From Actinernus sp. WN-2022 (lineage: Eukaryota > Cnidaria > Anthozoa > Actiniaria > Actinernidae): DNA of 64,000 nucleotides. The stretch spans positions 186,001 through 250,000 of the forward strand of contig JAOWCC010000045.1 in NCBI GenBank assembly GCA_030867875.1, in the 5' to 3' direction. The position numbers and the translations under genes were made by a program. This document shows positions 38,981-53,286 of the stretch, piece by piece (position 1 is the stretch's first letter; every line of letters starts with the position of its first letter). The notes under the pieces were generated by a model. It saw only the letters and a program-made list of their open reading frames with translations, had not been told where the DNA came from and made no database searches.

Positions 38981-41900
38981 TGTTTAACATCGTTTTGAAG
39001 CATAGTGAGTGTTTTTTAGTTTTTATTAGAAATCCAATATTTTATTGCCTACCCGGTCTGGCTAAAAACAATCCAGATTTGACCATTTTTGAAGATGTTG
39101 ATTTTTTCTTTAATTCTTTCTCCAACTTAGTCCATTCATGTTCTGAAGCTACCAGGAGATTGTTTAACATCATTTTGAAGCATAGTGAGTGTTTTTTAGT
39201 TTTTATTAGAAATCCAATTTTTTTTTGCCTACCCGGTCTGGCTAAAATCAATCCAGATTTGAACATTTTTGAAGATGTTGATTTTTTCTTTAATTCTTTC
39301 TCCAACTTAGTCCATTCATGTTCTGAAGCTACCAGGAGATTGTTTAACATCATTTTGAAGCATAGTGAGTGTTTTTTAGTTTTTATTAGAAATCCAATAT
39401 TTTTTTGCCTACCCGGTCTGGCTAAAATCAATCCAGATTTGACCATTTTTGAAGAGGTTGATTTTTTCTTTAATTCTTTCTCCAACTTAGTCCATTCATG
39501 TTCTGAAGCTACCAGGAGATTGTTTAACATCGTTTTGAAGCATGGTGAGTGTTTTTTAGTTTTTATTAGAAATCCAATATTTTTTTGCCTACCCGGTCTG
39601 GCTAAAAACAATGCAGATTTGACCATTTTTGAAGATGTTGATTTTTTCTTTAATTCTTTCTCCAACTTAGTCCATTCATGTTCTGAAGCTACCAGGAGAT
39701 TGTTTAACATCGTTTTGAAGCATGGTGAGTGTTTTTTAGTTTTTATTAGAAATCCAATATTTTTTTGCCTACCCGGTCTGGCTAAAAACAATCCAGATTT
39801 GACCATTTTTGAAGATGTTGATTTTTTCTTTAATTCTTTCTCCAACTTAGTCCATTCATGTTCTGAAGCTACCAGGAGATTGTTTAACATCGTTTTGAAG
39901 CATGGTGAGTGTTTTTTAGTTTTTATTAGAAATCCAATATTTTTTTGCCTACCCGGTCTGGCTAAAATCAATCCAGATTTGAACATTTTTGAAGATGTTG
40001 ATTTTTTCTTTAATTCTTTCTCCAACTTAGTCCATTCATGTTCTGAAGCTACCAGGAGATTGTTTAACATCGTTTTGAAGCATGGTGAGTGTTTTTTAGT
40101 TTTTATTAGAAATCCAATATTTTTTTGCCTACCCGGTCTGGCTAAAAACAATCCAGATTTGACCATTTTTGAAGATGTTGATTTTTTCTTTAATTCTTTC
40201 TCCAACTTAGTCCATTCTCTTTCTGAAGCTACCAGGAGATTGTTTGAGATGGTTTTGAAGCATAGTCAGTGGTTTTTTAGTTTTTGTCAGAAATCCAAGA
40301 TTTTTTGCCTACCCGGTCTGGCAAAAATCAATCCAGATTTGACCATTTTTGAAGATGTTGATATTTTCTTTAATTCTTTCTCCAACTTAGTCCATTCATG
40401 TTCTGAAGCTACCAGGAGATTGTTTAACATCATTTTGAAGCATAGTGAGTGTTTTTTAGTTTTTATTAGAAATCCAATATTTTTTTGCCTACCCGGTCTG
40501 GCTAAAATCAATCCAGATTTGACCATTTTTGAAGATGTTGATATTTTCTTTAATTCTTTCTCCAACTTAGTCCATTCATGTTCTGAAGCTACCAGGAGAT
40601 TGTTTAACATCGTTTTGAAGCATGGTGAGTGTTTTTTAGTTTTTATTAGAAATCCAATATTTTTTTGCCTACCCGGTCTGGCTAAAAACAATCCAGATTT
40701 GACCATTTTTGAAGATGTTGATTTTTTCTTTAATTCTTTCTCCAACTTAGTCCATTCATGTTCTGAAGCTACCAGGAGATTGTTTAACATCGTTTTGAAG
40801 CATGGTGAGTGTTTTTTAGTTTTTATTAGAAATCCAATATTTTTTTGCCTACCCGGTCTGGCTAAAATCAATCCAGATTTGACCATTTTTGAAGATGTTG
40901 ATATTTTCTTTAATTCTTTCTCCAACTTAGTCCATTCTCTTTCTGAAGCTACCAGGAGATTGTTTGAGATGGTTTTGAAGCATAGTCAGTGGTTTTTTAG
41001 TTTTTGTCAGAAATCCAAGATTTTTTGCCTACCCGGTCTGGCAAAAATCAATCCAGATTTGACCATTTTTGAAGATGTTGATATTTTCTTTAATTCTTTC
41101 TCCAACTTAGTCCATTCATGTTCTGAAGCTACCAGGAGATTGTTTAACATCATTTTGAAGCATAGTGAGTGTTTTTTAGTTTTTATTAGAAATCCAATAT
41201 TTTTTTGCCTACCCGGTCTGGCTAAAATCAATCCAGATTTGACCATTTTTGAAGATGTTGATTTTTTCTTTAATTCTTTCTCCAACTTAGTCCATTCATG
41301 TTCTGAAGCTACCAGGAGATTGTTTAACATCGTTTTGAAGCATGGTGAGTGTTTTTTAGTTTTTATTAGAAATCCAATATTTTTTTGCCTACCCGGTCTG
41401 GCTAAAATCAATCCAGATTTGAACATTTTTGAAGATGTTGATTTTTTCTTTAATTCTTTCTCCAACTTAGTCCATTCATGTTCTGAAGCTACCAGGAGAT
41501 TGTTTAACATCATTTTGAAGCATAGTGAGTGTTTTTTAGTTTTTATTAGAAATCCAATATTTTTTTGCCTACCCGGTCTGGCTAAAATCAATCCAGATTT
41601 GACCATTTTTGAAGATGTTGATATTTTCTTTAATTCTTTCTCCAACTTAGTCCATTCATGTTCTGAAGCTACCAGGAGATTGTTTAACATCATTTTGAAG
41701 CATAGTGAGTGTTTTTTTAGTTTTTATTAGAAATCCAATATTTTTTTGCCTACCCGGTCTGGCTAAAATCAATCCAGATTTGACCATTTTTGAAGAGGTT
41801 GATATTTTCTTTAATTCTTTCTCCAACTTAGTCCATTCATGTTCTGAAGCTACCAGGAGATTGTTTAACATCATTTTGAAGCATAGTGAGTGTTTTTTAG

Positions 41901-44900
41901 TTTTTATTAGAAATCCAATATTTTTTGCCTACCCGGTCTGGCTAAAATCAATCCAGATTTGACCATTTTTGAAGATGTTGATATTTTCTTTAATTCTTTC
42001 TCCAACTTAGTCCATTCATGTTCTGAAGCTACCAGGAGATTGTTTAACATCATTTTGAAGCATAGTGAGTGTTTTTTAGTTTTTATTAGAAATCCAATAT
42101 TTTTTGCCTACCCGGTCTGGCTAAAATCAATCCAGATTTGACCATTTTTGAAGATGTTGATTTTTTCTTTAATTCTTTCTCCAACTTAGTCCATTCATGT
42201 TCTGAAGCTACCAGGAGATTGTTTAACATCGTTTTGAAGCATGGTGAGTGTTTTTTAGTTTTTATTAGAAATCCAATATTTTTTTGCCAACCCGGTCTGG
42301 CTAAAATCAATCCAGATTTGAACATTTTTGAAGATGTTGATTTTTTCTTTAATTCTTTCTCCAACTTAGTCCATTCATGTTCTGAAGCTACCAGGAGATT
42401 GTTTAACATCATTTTGAAGCATAGTGAGTGTTTTTTAGTTTTTATTAGAAATCCAATATTTTTTTGCCTACCCGGTCTGGCTAAAATCAATCCAGATTTG
42501 ACCATTTTTGAAGATGTTGATATTTTCTTTAATTCTTTCTCCAACTTAGTCCATTCATGTTCTGAAGCTACCAGGAGATTGTTTAACATCATTTTGAAGC
42601 ATAGTGAGTGTTTTTTAGTTTTTATTAGAAATCCAATATTTTTTTGCCTACCCGGTCTGGCTAAAATCAATCCAGATTTGACCATTTTTGAAGAGGTTGA
42701 TATTTTCTTTAATTCTTTCTCCAACTTAGTCCATTCATGTTCTGAAGCTACCAGGAGATTGTTTAACATCATTTTGAAGCATAGTGAGTGTTTTTTAGTT
42801 TTTATTAGAAATCCAATATTTTTTGCCTACCCGGTCTGGCTAAAATCAATCCAGATTTGACCATTTTTGAAGATGTTGATATTTTCTTTAATTCTTTCTC
42901 CAACTTAGTCCATTCATGTTCTGAAGCTACCAGGAGATTGTTTAACATCATTTTGAAGCATAGTGAGTGTTTTTTAGTTTTTATTAGAAATCCAATATTT
43001 TTTTGCCTACCCGGTCTGGCTAAAATCAATCCAGATTTGACCATTTTTGAAGAGGTTGATATTTTCTTTAATTCTTTCTCCAACTTAGTCCATTCATGTT
43101 CTGAAGCTACCAGGAGATTGTTTAACATCATTTTGAAGCATAGTGAGTGTTTTTTAGTTTTTATTAGAAATCCAATATTTTTTTGCCTACCCGGTCTGGC
43201 TAAAATCAATCCAGATTTGACCCATTTTTGAAGATGTTGATATTTTCTTTAATTCTTTCTCCAACTTAGTCCATTCATGTTCTGAAGCTACCAGGAGATT
43301 GTTTAACATCATTTTGAAGCATAGTGAGTGTTTTTTAGTTTTTATTAGAAATCCAATATTTTTTTGCCTACCCGGTCTGGCTAAAATCAATCCAGATTTG
43401 ACCATTTTTGAAGATGTTGATTTTTTCTTTAATTCTTTCTCCAACTTAGTCCATTCATGTTCTGAAGCTACCAGGAGATTGTTTAACATCATTTTGAAGC
43501 ATAGTGAGTGTTTTTTAGTTTTTATTAGAAATCCAATATTTTTTTGCCTACCCGGTCTGGCTAAAATCAATCCAGATTTGACCATTTTTGAAGAGGTTGA
43601 TTTTTTCTTTAATTCTTTCTCCAACTTAGTCCATTCATGTTCTGAAGCTACCAGGAGATTGTTTAACATCGTTTTGAAGCATGGTGAGTGTTTTTTAGTT
43701 TTTATTAGAAATCCAATATTTTTTTGCCTACCCGGTCTGGCTAAAAACAATCCAGATTTGACCATTTTTGAAGAGGTTGATTTTTTCTTTAATTCTTTCT
43801 CCAACTTAGTCCATTCATGTTCTGAAGCTACCAGGAGATTGTTTAACATCGTTTTGAAGCATGGTGAGTGTTTTTTAGTTTTTATTAGAAATCCAATATT
43901 TTTTTGCCTACCCGGTCTGGCTAAAATCAATCCAGATTTGACCATTTTTGAAGATGTTGATTTTTTCTTTAATTCTTTCTCCAACTTAGTCCATTCATGT
44001 TCTGAAGCTACCAGGAGATTGTTTAACATCGTTTTGAAGCATGGTGAGTGTTTTTTTAGTTTTTATTAGAAATCCAATATTTTTTTGCCTACCCGGTCTG
44101 GCTAAAATCAATCCAGATTTGAACATTTTTGAAGATGTTGATTTTTTCTTTAATTCTTTCTCCAACTTAGTCCATTCATGTTCTGAAGCTACCAGGAGAT
44201 TGTTTAACATCGTTTTGAAGCATGGTGAGTGTTTTTTAGTTTTTATTAGAAATCCAATATTTTTTTGCCTACCCGGTCTGGCTAAAATCAATCCAGATTT
44301 GACCATTTTTGAAGATGTTGATTTTTTCTTTAATTCTTTCTCCAACTTAGTCCATTCATGTTCTGAAGCTACCAGGAGATTGTTTAACATCGTTTTGAAG
44401 CATGGTGAGTGTTTTTTTAGTTTTTATTAGAAATCCAATATTTTTTTGCCTACCCGGTCTGGCTAAAATCAATCCAGATTTGAACATTTTTGAAGATGTT
44501 GATTTTTTCTTTAATTCTTTCTCCAACTTAGTCCATTCATGTTCTGAAGCTACCAGGAGATTGTTTAACATCGTTTTGAAGCATGGTGAGTGTTTTTTAG
44601 TTTTTATTAGAAATCCAATATTTTTTTGCCTACCCGGTCTGGCTAAAATCAATCCAGATTTGACCATTTTTGAAGAGGTTGTTTTTTCTTTAATTCTTTC
44701 TCCAACTTAGTCCATTCATGTTCTGAAGCTACCAGGAGATTGTTTAACATCGTTTTGAAGCATGGTGAGTGTTTTTTAGTTTTTATTAGAAATCCAATAT
44801 TTTTTTGCCTACCCGGTCTGGCTAAAAACAATCCAGATTTGACCATTTTTGAAGATGTTGATTTTTTCTTTAATTCTTTCTCCAACTTAGTCCATTCATG

Positions 44901-46806
44901 TTCTGAAGCTACCAGGAGATTGTTTAACATCGTTTTGAAGCATGGTGAGTGTTTTTTAGTTTTTATTAGAAATCCAATATTTTTTTGCCTACCCGGTCTG
45001 GCTAAAATCAATCCAGATTTGACCATTTTTGAAGATGTTGATTTTTTCTTTAATTCTTTCTCCAACTTAGTCCATTCATGTTCTGAAGCTACCAGGAGAT
45101 TGTTTAACATCGTTTTGAAGCATGGTGAGTGTTTTTTTAGTTTTTATTAGAAATCCAATATTTTTTTGCCTACCCGGTCTGGCTAAAATCAATCCAGATT
45201 TGAACATTTTTGAAGATGTTGATTTTTTCTTTAATTCTTTCTCCAACTTAGTCCATTCATGTTCTGAAGCTACCAGGAGATTGTTTAACATCATTTTGAA
45301 GCATAGTGAGTGTTTTTTAGTTTTTATTAGAAATCCAATATTTTTTTGCCTACCCGGTCTGGCTAAAATCAATCCAGATTTGACCATTTTTGAAGAGGTT
45401 GTTTTTTCTTTAATTCTTTCTCCAACTTAGTCCATTCATGTTCTGAAGCTACCAGGAGATTGTTTAACATCGTTTTGAAGCATGGTGAGTGTTTTTTAGT
45501 TTTTATTAGAAATCCAATATTTTTTTGCCTACCCGGTCTGGCTAAAATCAATCCAGATTTGAACATTTTTGAAGATGTTGATTTTTTCTTTAATTCTTTC
45601 TCCAACTTAGTCCATTCATGTTCTGAAGCTACCAGGAGATTGTTTAACATCATTTTGAAGCATAGTGAGTGTTTTTTAGTTTTTATTAGAAATCCAATAT
45701 TTTTTTGCCTACCCGGTCTGGCTAAAATCAATCCAGATTTGACCATTTTTGAAGAGGTTGATTTTTTCTTTAATTCTTTCTCCAACTTAGTCCATTCATG
45801 TTCTGAAGCTACCAGGAGATTGTTTAACATCGTTTTGAAGCATGGTGAGTGTTTTTTAGTTTTTATTAGAAATCCAATATTTTTTTGCCTACCCGGTCTG
45901 GCTAAAAACAATCCAGATTTGACCATTTTTGAAGAGGTTGATTTTTTCTTTAATTCTTTCTCCAACTTAGTCCATTCATGTTCTGAAGCTACCAGGAGAT
46001 TGTTTAACATCGTTTTGAAGCATGGTGAGTGTTTTTTAGTTTTTATTAGAAATCCAATATTTTTTTGCCTACCCGGTCTGGCTAAAATCAATCCAGATTT
46101 GACCATTTTTGAAGATGTTGATTTTTTCTTTAATTCTTTCTCCAACTTAGTCCATTCATGTTCTGAAGCTACCAGGAGATTGTTTAACATCGTTTTGAAG
46201 CATGGTGAGTGTTTTTTTAGTTTTTATTAGAAATCCAATATTTTTTTGCCTACCCGGTCTGGCTAAAATCAATCCAGATTTGAACATTTTTGAAGATGTT
46301 GATTTTTTCTTTAATTCTTTCTCCAACTTAGTCCATTCATGTTCTGAAGCTACCAGGAGATTGTTTAACATCATTTTGAAGCATAGTGAGTGTTTTTTAG
46401 TTTTTATTAGAAATCCAATATTTTTTTGCCTACCCGGTCTGGCTAAAATCAATCCAGATTTGACCATTTTTGAAGAGGTTGTTTTTTCTTTAATTCTTTC
46501 TCCAACTTAGTCCATTCATGTTCTGAAGCTACCAGGAGATTGTTTAACATCGTTTTGAAGCATGGTGAGTGTTTTTTAGTTTTTATTAGAAATCCAATAT
46601 TTTTTTGCCTACCCGGTCTGGCTAAAATCAATCCAGATTTGACCATTTTTGAAGAGGTTGTTTTTTCTTTAATTCTTTCTCCAACTTAGTCCATTCATGT
46701 TCTGAAGCTACCAGGAGATTGTTTAACATCGTTTTGAAGCATGGTGAGTGTTTTTTAGTTTTTATTAGAAATCCAATATTTTTTTGCCTACCCGGTCTGG
46801 CTAAAA
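35637..46806 (+). repeat. Block X2, paralogous to 1-11,169
   Basis: Carries the same monomer order as X1, with LS landmarks at 36,437, 40,216 and 40,936 and the same single-T deletions (near 36,167, 38,686, 41,923, 42,103, 42,823). Private changes are an added T near 41,711 and an added C near 43,222. In its last 3.2 kb it keeps only one-base changes that recur in several neighbouring monomers: an added T in GAGTGTTTTTTTAG (near 44,051, 44,411, 45,131, 46,211) and loss of A in GGTTGTTTTTTC (near 44,681, 45,401, 46,481, 46,661). These are inherited variants, unlike the scattered private indels of the X1 counterpart. Confidence 0.88.
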
Positions 46807-47376
46807 ACAATCCAGATTTGACCATTTTTGAAGATGTTGATTTTTTCTTTAATTCTTTCTCCAACTTAGTCCATTCATGTTCTGAAGCTACCAGGAGATT
46901 GTTTAACATCGTTTTGAAGCATGGTGAGTGTTTTTTAGTTTTTATTAGAAATCCAATATTTTTTTGCCTACCCGGTCTGGCTAAAATCAATCCAGATTTG
47001 ACCATTTTTGAAGATGTTGATTTTTTCTTTAATTCTTTCTCCAACTTAGTCCATTCATGTTCTGAAGCTACCAGGAGATTGTTTAACATCGTTTTGAAGC
47101 ATGGTGAGTGTTTTTTTAGTTTTTATTAGAAATCCAATATTTTTTTGCCTACCCGGTCTGGCTAAAATCAATCCAGATTTGAACATTTTTGAAGATGTTG
47201 ATTTTTTCTTTAATTCTTTCTCCAACTTAGTCCATTCATGTTCTGAAGCTACCAGGAGATTGTTTAACATCATTTTGAAGCATAGTGAGTGTTTTTTAGT
47301 TTTTATTAGAAATCCAATATTTTTTTGCCTACCCGGTCTGGCTAAAATCAATCCAGATTTGACCATTTTTGAAGAT
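45490..47376 (+). repeat. Left copy of a 1.9-kb segmental repeat (offset 3,600 bp)
   Basis: Class order from about 45,490 to 47,376 recurs at about 49,090-50,975, 20 monomers downstream. It includes the back-to-back pair of lost-A monomers near 46,481 and 46,661 (right copy near 50,081 and 50,261) and the A29 monomer followed by two GAGG monomers. Correspondence stops where position 42 is T in the left copy and G in the right. Confidence 0.78.
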
Positions 47377-50300
47377 GTTGATTTTTTCTTTAATTCTTTC
47401 TCCAACTTAGTCCATTCATGTTCTGAAGCTACCAGGAGATTGTTTAACATCGTTTTGAAGCATGGTGAGTGTTTTTTAGTTTTTATTAGAAATCCAATAT
47501 TTTTTTGCCTACCCGGTCTGGCTAAAATCAATCCAGATTTGAACATTTTTGAAGATGTTGATTTTTTCTTTAATTCTTTCTCCAACTTAGTCCATTCATG
47601 TTCTGAAGCTACCAGGAGATTGTTTAACATCATTTTGAAGCATAGTGAGTGTTTTTTAGTTTTTATTAGAAATCCAATATTTTTTTGCCTACCCGGTCTG
47701 GCTAAAATCAATCCAGATTTGACCATTTTTGAAGATGTTGATATTTTCTTTAATTCTTTCTCCAACTTAGTCCATTCATGTTCTGAAGCTACCAGGAGAT
47801 TGTTTAACATCATTTTGAAGCATAGTGAGTGTTTTTTAGTTTTTATTAGAAATCCAATATTTTTTTGCCTACCCGGTCTGGCTAAAATCAATCCAGATTT
47901 GACCATTTTGAAGAGGTTGATATTTTCTTTAATTCTTTCTCCAACTTAGTCCATTCATGTTCTGAAGCTACCAGGAGATTGTTTAACATCATTTTGAAGC
48001 ATAGTGAGTGTTTTTTAGTTTTTATTAGAAATCCAATATTTTTTTGCCTACCCGGTCTGGCTAAAATCAATCCAGATTTGACCATTTTTGAAGAGGTTGA
48101 TATTTTCTTTAATTCTTTCTCCAACTTAGTCCATTCATGTTCTGAAGCTACCAGGAGATTGTTTAACATCATTTTGAAGCATAGTGAGTGTTTTTTAGTT
48201 TTTATTAGAAATCCAATATTTTTTTGCCTACCCGGTCTGGCTAAAATCAATCCAGATTTGACCATTTTTGAAGATGTTGATATTTTCTTTAATTCTTTCT
48301 CCAACTTAGTCCATTCATGTTCTGAAGCTACCAGGAGATTGTTTAACATCATTTTGAAGCATAGTGAGTGTTTTTTAGTTTTTATTAGAAATCCAATATT
48401 TTTTTGCCTACCCGGTCTGGCTAAAATCAATCCAGATTTGACCATTTTTGAAGATGTTGATTTTTTCTTTAATTCTTTCTCCAACTTAGTCCATTCATGT
48501 TCTGAAGCTACCAGGAGATTGTTTAACATCATTTTGAAGCATAGTGAGTGTTTTTTAGTTTTTATTAGAAATCCAATATTTTTTTGCCTACCCGGTCTGG
48601 CTAAAATCAATCCAGATTTGACCATTTTTGAAGAGGTTGATATTTTCTTTAATTCTTTCTCCAACTTAGTCCATTCATGTTCTGAAGCTACCAGGAGATT
48701 GTTTAACATCATTTTGAAGCATAGTGAGTGTTTTTTAGTTTTTATTAGAAATCCAATATTTTTTTGCCTACCCGGTCTGGCTAAAATCAATCCAGATTTG
48801 ACCATTTTTGAAGATGTTGATATTTTCTTTAATTCTTTCTCCAACTTAGTCCATTCATGTTCTGAAGCTACCAGGAGATTGTTTAACATCATTTTGAAGC
48901 ATAGTGAGTGTTTTTTAGTTTTTATTAGAAATCCAATATTTTTTTGCCTACCCGGTCTGGCTAAAATCAATCCAGATTTGAACATTTTTGAAGATGTTGA
49001 TTTTTTCTTTAATTCTTTCTCCAACTTAGTCCATTCATGTTCTGAAGCTACCAGGAGATTGTTTAACATCATTTTGAAGCATAGTGAGTGTTTTTTAGTT
49101 TTTATTAGAAATCCAATATTTTTTTGCCTACCCGGTCTGGCTAAAATCAATCCAGATTTGAACATTTTTGAAGATGTTGATTTTTTCTTTAATTCTTTCT
49201 CCAACTTAGTCCATTCATGTTCTGAAGCTACCAGGAGATTGTTTAACATCATTTTGAAGCATAGTGAGTGTTTTTTAGTTTTTATTAGAAATCCAATATT
49301 TTTTTGCCTACCCGGTCTGGCTAAAATCAATCCAGATTTGACCATTTTTGAAGAGGTTGATTTTTTCTTTAATTCTTTCTCCAACTTAGTCCATTCATGT
49401 TCTGAAGCTACCAGGAGATTGTTTAACATCGTTTTGAAGCATGGTGAGTGTTTTTTAGTTTTTATTAGAAATCCAATATTTTTTTGCCTACCCGGTCTGG
49501 CTAAAAACAATCCAGATTTGACCATTTTTGAAGAGGTTGATTTTTTCTTTAATTCTTTCTCCAACTTAGTCCATTCATGTTCTGAAGCTACCAGGAGATT
49601 GTTTAACATCGTTTTGAAGCATGGTGAGTGTTTTTTAGTTTTTATTAGAAATCCAATATTTTTTTGCCTACCCGGTCTGGCTAAAATCAATCCAGATTTG
49701 ACCATTTTTGAAGATGTTGATTTTTTCTTTAATTCTTTCTCCAACTTAGTCCATTCATGTTCTGAAGCTACCAGGAGATTGTTTAACATCGTTTTGAAGC
49801 ATGGTGAGTGTTTTTTTAGTTTTTATTAGAAATCCAATATTTTTTTGCCTACCCGGTCTGGCTAAAATCAATCCAGATTTGAACATTTTTGAAGATGTTG
49901 ATTTTTTCTTTAATTCTTTCTCCAACTTAGTCCATTCATGTTCTGAAGCTACCAGGAGATTGTTTAACATCATTTTGAAGCATAGTGAGTGTTTTTTAGT
50001 TTTTATTAGAAATCCAATATTTTTTTGCCTACCCGGTCTGGCTAAAATCAATCCAGATTTGACCATTTTTGAAGAGGTTGTTTTTTCTTTAATTCTTTCT
50101 CCAACTTAGTCCATTCATGTTCTGAAGCTACCAGGAGATTGTTTAACATCGTTTTGAAGCATGGTGAGTGTTTTTTAGTTTTTATTAGAAATCCAATATT
50201 TTTTTGCCTACCCGGTCTGGCTAAAATCAATCCAGATTTGACCATTTTTGAAGAGGTTGTTTTTTCTTTAATTCTTTCTCCAACTTAGTCCATTCATGTT

Positions 50301-53286
50301 CTGAAGCTACCAGGAGATTGTTTAACATCGTTTTGAAGCATGGTGAGTGTTTTTTAGTTTTTATTAGAAATCCAATATTTTTTTGCCTACCCGGTCTGGC
50401 TAAAAACAATCCAGATTTGACCATTTTTGAAGATGTTGATTTTTTCTTTAATTCTTTCTCCAACTTAGTCCATTCATGTTCTGAAGCTACCAGGAGATTG
50501 TTTAACATCGTTTTGAAGCATGGTGAGTGTTTTTTAGTTTTTATTAGAAATCCAATATTTTTTTGCCTACCCGGTCTGGCTAAAATCAATCCAGATTTGA
50601 CCATTTTTGAAGATGTTGATTTTTTCTTTAATTCTTTCTCCAACTTAGTCCATTCATGTTCTGAAGCTACCAGGAGATTGTTTAACATCGTTTTGAAGCA
50701 TGGTGAGTGTTTTTTTAGTTTTTATTAGAAATCCAATATTTTTTTGCCTACCCGGTCTGGCTAAAATCAATCCAGATTTGAACATTTTTGAAGATGTTGA
50801 TTTTTTCTTTAATTCTTTCTCCAACTTAGTCCATTCATGTTCTGAAGCTACCAGGAGATTGTTTAACATCATTTTGAAGCATAGTGAGTGTTTTTTAGTT
50901 TTTATTAGAAATCCAATATTTTTTTGCCTACCCGGTCTGGCTAAAATCAATCCAGATTTGACCATTTTTGAAGAGGTTGTTTTTTCTTTAATTCTTTCTC
51001 CAACTTAGTCCATTCATGTTCTGAAGCTACCAGGAGATTGTTTAACATCGTTTTGAAGCATGGTGAGTGTTTTTTAGTTTTTATTAGAAATCCAATATTT
51101 TTTTGCCTACCCGGTCTGGCTAAAATCAATCCAGATTTGACCATTTTTGAAGATGTTGATTTTTTCTTTAATTCTTTCTCCAACTTAGTCCATTCATGTT
51201 CTGAAGCTACCAGGAGATTGTTTAACATCGTTTTGAAGCATGGTGAGTGTTTTTTAGTTTTTATTAGAAATCCAATATTTTTTTGCCTACCCGGTCTGGC
51301 TAAAATCAATCCAGATTTGAACATTTTTGAAGATGTTGATTTTTTCTTTAATTCTTTCTCCAACTTAGTCCATTCATGTTCTGAAGCTACCAGGAGATTG
51401 TTTAACATCGTTTTGAAGCATGGTGAGTGTTTTTTAGTTTTTATTAGAAATCCAATATTTTTTTGCCTACCCGGTCTGGCTAAAATCAATCCAGATTTGA
51501 ACATTTTTGAAGAGGTTGATTTTTTCTTTAATTCTTTCTCCAACTTAGTCCATTCATGTTCTGAAGCTACCAGGAGATTGTTTAACATCATTTTGAAGCA
51601 TAGTGAGTGTTTTTTAGTTTTTATTAGAAATCCAATATTTTTTTGCCTACCCGGTCTGGCTAAAATCAATCCAGATTTGACCATTTTTGAAGATGTTGAT
51701 TTTTTCTTTAATTCTTTCTCCAACTTAGTCCATTCATGTTCTGAAGCTACCAGGAGATTGTTTAACATCGTTTTGAAGCATGGTGAGTGTTTTTTAGTTT
51801 TTATTAGAAATCCAATATTTTTTTGCCTACCCGGTCTGGCTAAAAACAATCCAGATTTGACCATTTTTGAAGATGTTGATATTTTCTTTAATTCTTTCTC
51901 CAACTTAGTCCATTCTCTTTCTGAAGCTACCAGGAGATTGTTTGAGATGGTTTTGAAGCATAGTCAGTGGTTTTTTAGTTTTTGTCAGAAATCCAAGATT
52001 TTTTGCCTACCCGGTCTGGCAAAAATCAATCCAGATTTGACCATTTTTGAAGATGTTGATATTTTCTTTAATTCTTTCTCCAACTTAGTCCATTCATGTT
52101 CTGAAGCTACCAGGAGATTGTTTAACATCATTTTGAAGCATAGTGAGTGTTTTTTAGTTTTTATTAGAAATCCAATATTTTTTTGCCTACCCGGTCTGGC
52201 TAAAATCAATCCAGATTTGACCATTTTTGAAGAGGTTGTTTTTTCTTTAATTCTTTCTCCAACTTAGTCCATTCATGTTCTGAAGCTACCAGGAGATTGT
52301 TTAACATCGTTTTGAAGCATGGTGAGTGTTTTTTAGTTTTTATTAGAAATCCAATATTTTTTTGCCTACCCGGTCTGGCTAAAATCAATCCAGATTTGAC
52401 CATTTTTGAAGATGTTGATTTTTTCTTTAATTCTTTCTCCAACTTAGTCCATTCATGTTCTGAAGCTACCAGGAGATTGTTTAACATCGTTTTGAAGCAT
52501 GGTGAGTGTTTTTTTAGTTTTTATTAGAAATCCAATATTTTTTTGCCTACCCCGGTCTGGCTAAAATCAATCCAGATTTGAACATTTTTGAAGATGTTGA
52601 TTTTTTCTTTAATTCTTTCTCCAACTTAGTCCATTCATGTTCTGAAGCTACCAGGAGATTGTTTAACATCGTTTTGAAGCATGGTGAGTGTTTTTTAGTT
52701 TTTATTAGAAATCCAATATTTTTTTGCCTACCCGGTCTGGCTAAAATCAATCCAGATTTGAACATTTTTGAAGATGTTGATTTTTTCTTTAATTCTTTCT
52801 CCAACTTAGTCCATTCATGTTCTGAAGCTACCAGGAGATTGTTTAACATCGTTTTGAAGCATGGTGAGTGTTTTTTAGTTTTTATTAGAAATCCAATATT
52901 TTTTTGCCTACCCGGTCTGGCTAAAATCAATCCAGATTTGAACATTTTTGAAGAGGTTGATTTTTTCTTTAATTCTTTCTCCAACTTAGTCCATTCATGT
53001 TCTGAAGCTACCAGGAGATTGTTTAACATCATTTTGAAGCATAGTGAGTGTTTTTTAGTTTTTATTAGAAATCCAATATTTTTTTGCCTACCCGGTCTGG
53101 CTAAAATCAATCCAGATTTGACCATTTTTGAAGATGTTGATTTTTTCTTTAATTCTTTCTCCAACTTAGTCCATTCATGTTCTGAAGCTACCAGGAGATT
53201 GTTTAACATCGTTTTGAAGCATGGTGAGTGTTTTTTAGTTTTTATTAGAAATCCAATATTTTTTTGCCTACCCGGTCTGGCTAAAA
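46807..53286 (+). repeat. 36 extra monomers built from local reduplication
   Basis: The X1-X2 offset is 35,640 bp but the H-zone offset is 42,120 bp; the 6,480-bp difference is this segment. It continues the added-T variants (near 47,111, 49,811, 50,711, 52,511) and lost-A variants (near 50,081, 50,261, 50,981, 52,241) of the end of X2, so it probably arose from that material. The rare A29 plus GAGG combination occurs at the 51,481 and 52,921 rows, marking a further 1,440-bp (8-monomer) reduplication. One LS monomer occurs, at 51,914. Confidence 0.78.
49090..50975 (+). repeat. Right copy of the 1.9-kb segmental repeat
   Basis: Matches 45,490-47,376 at an offset of about 3,600 bases, including both paired lost-A monomers and the added-T monomers near 49,811 and 50,711. 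It sits inside the 36-monomer segment that separates X2 from the second H-zone copy and shows how that segment expanded. Confidence 0.78.
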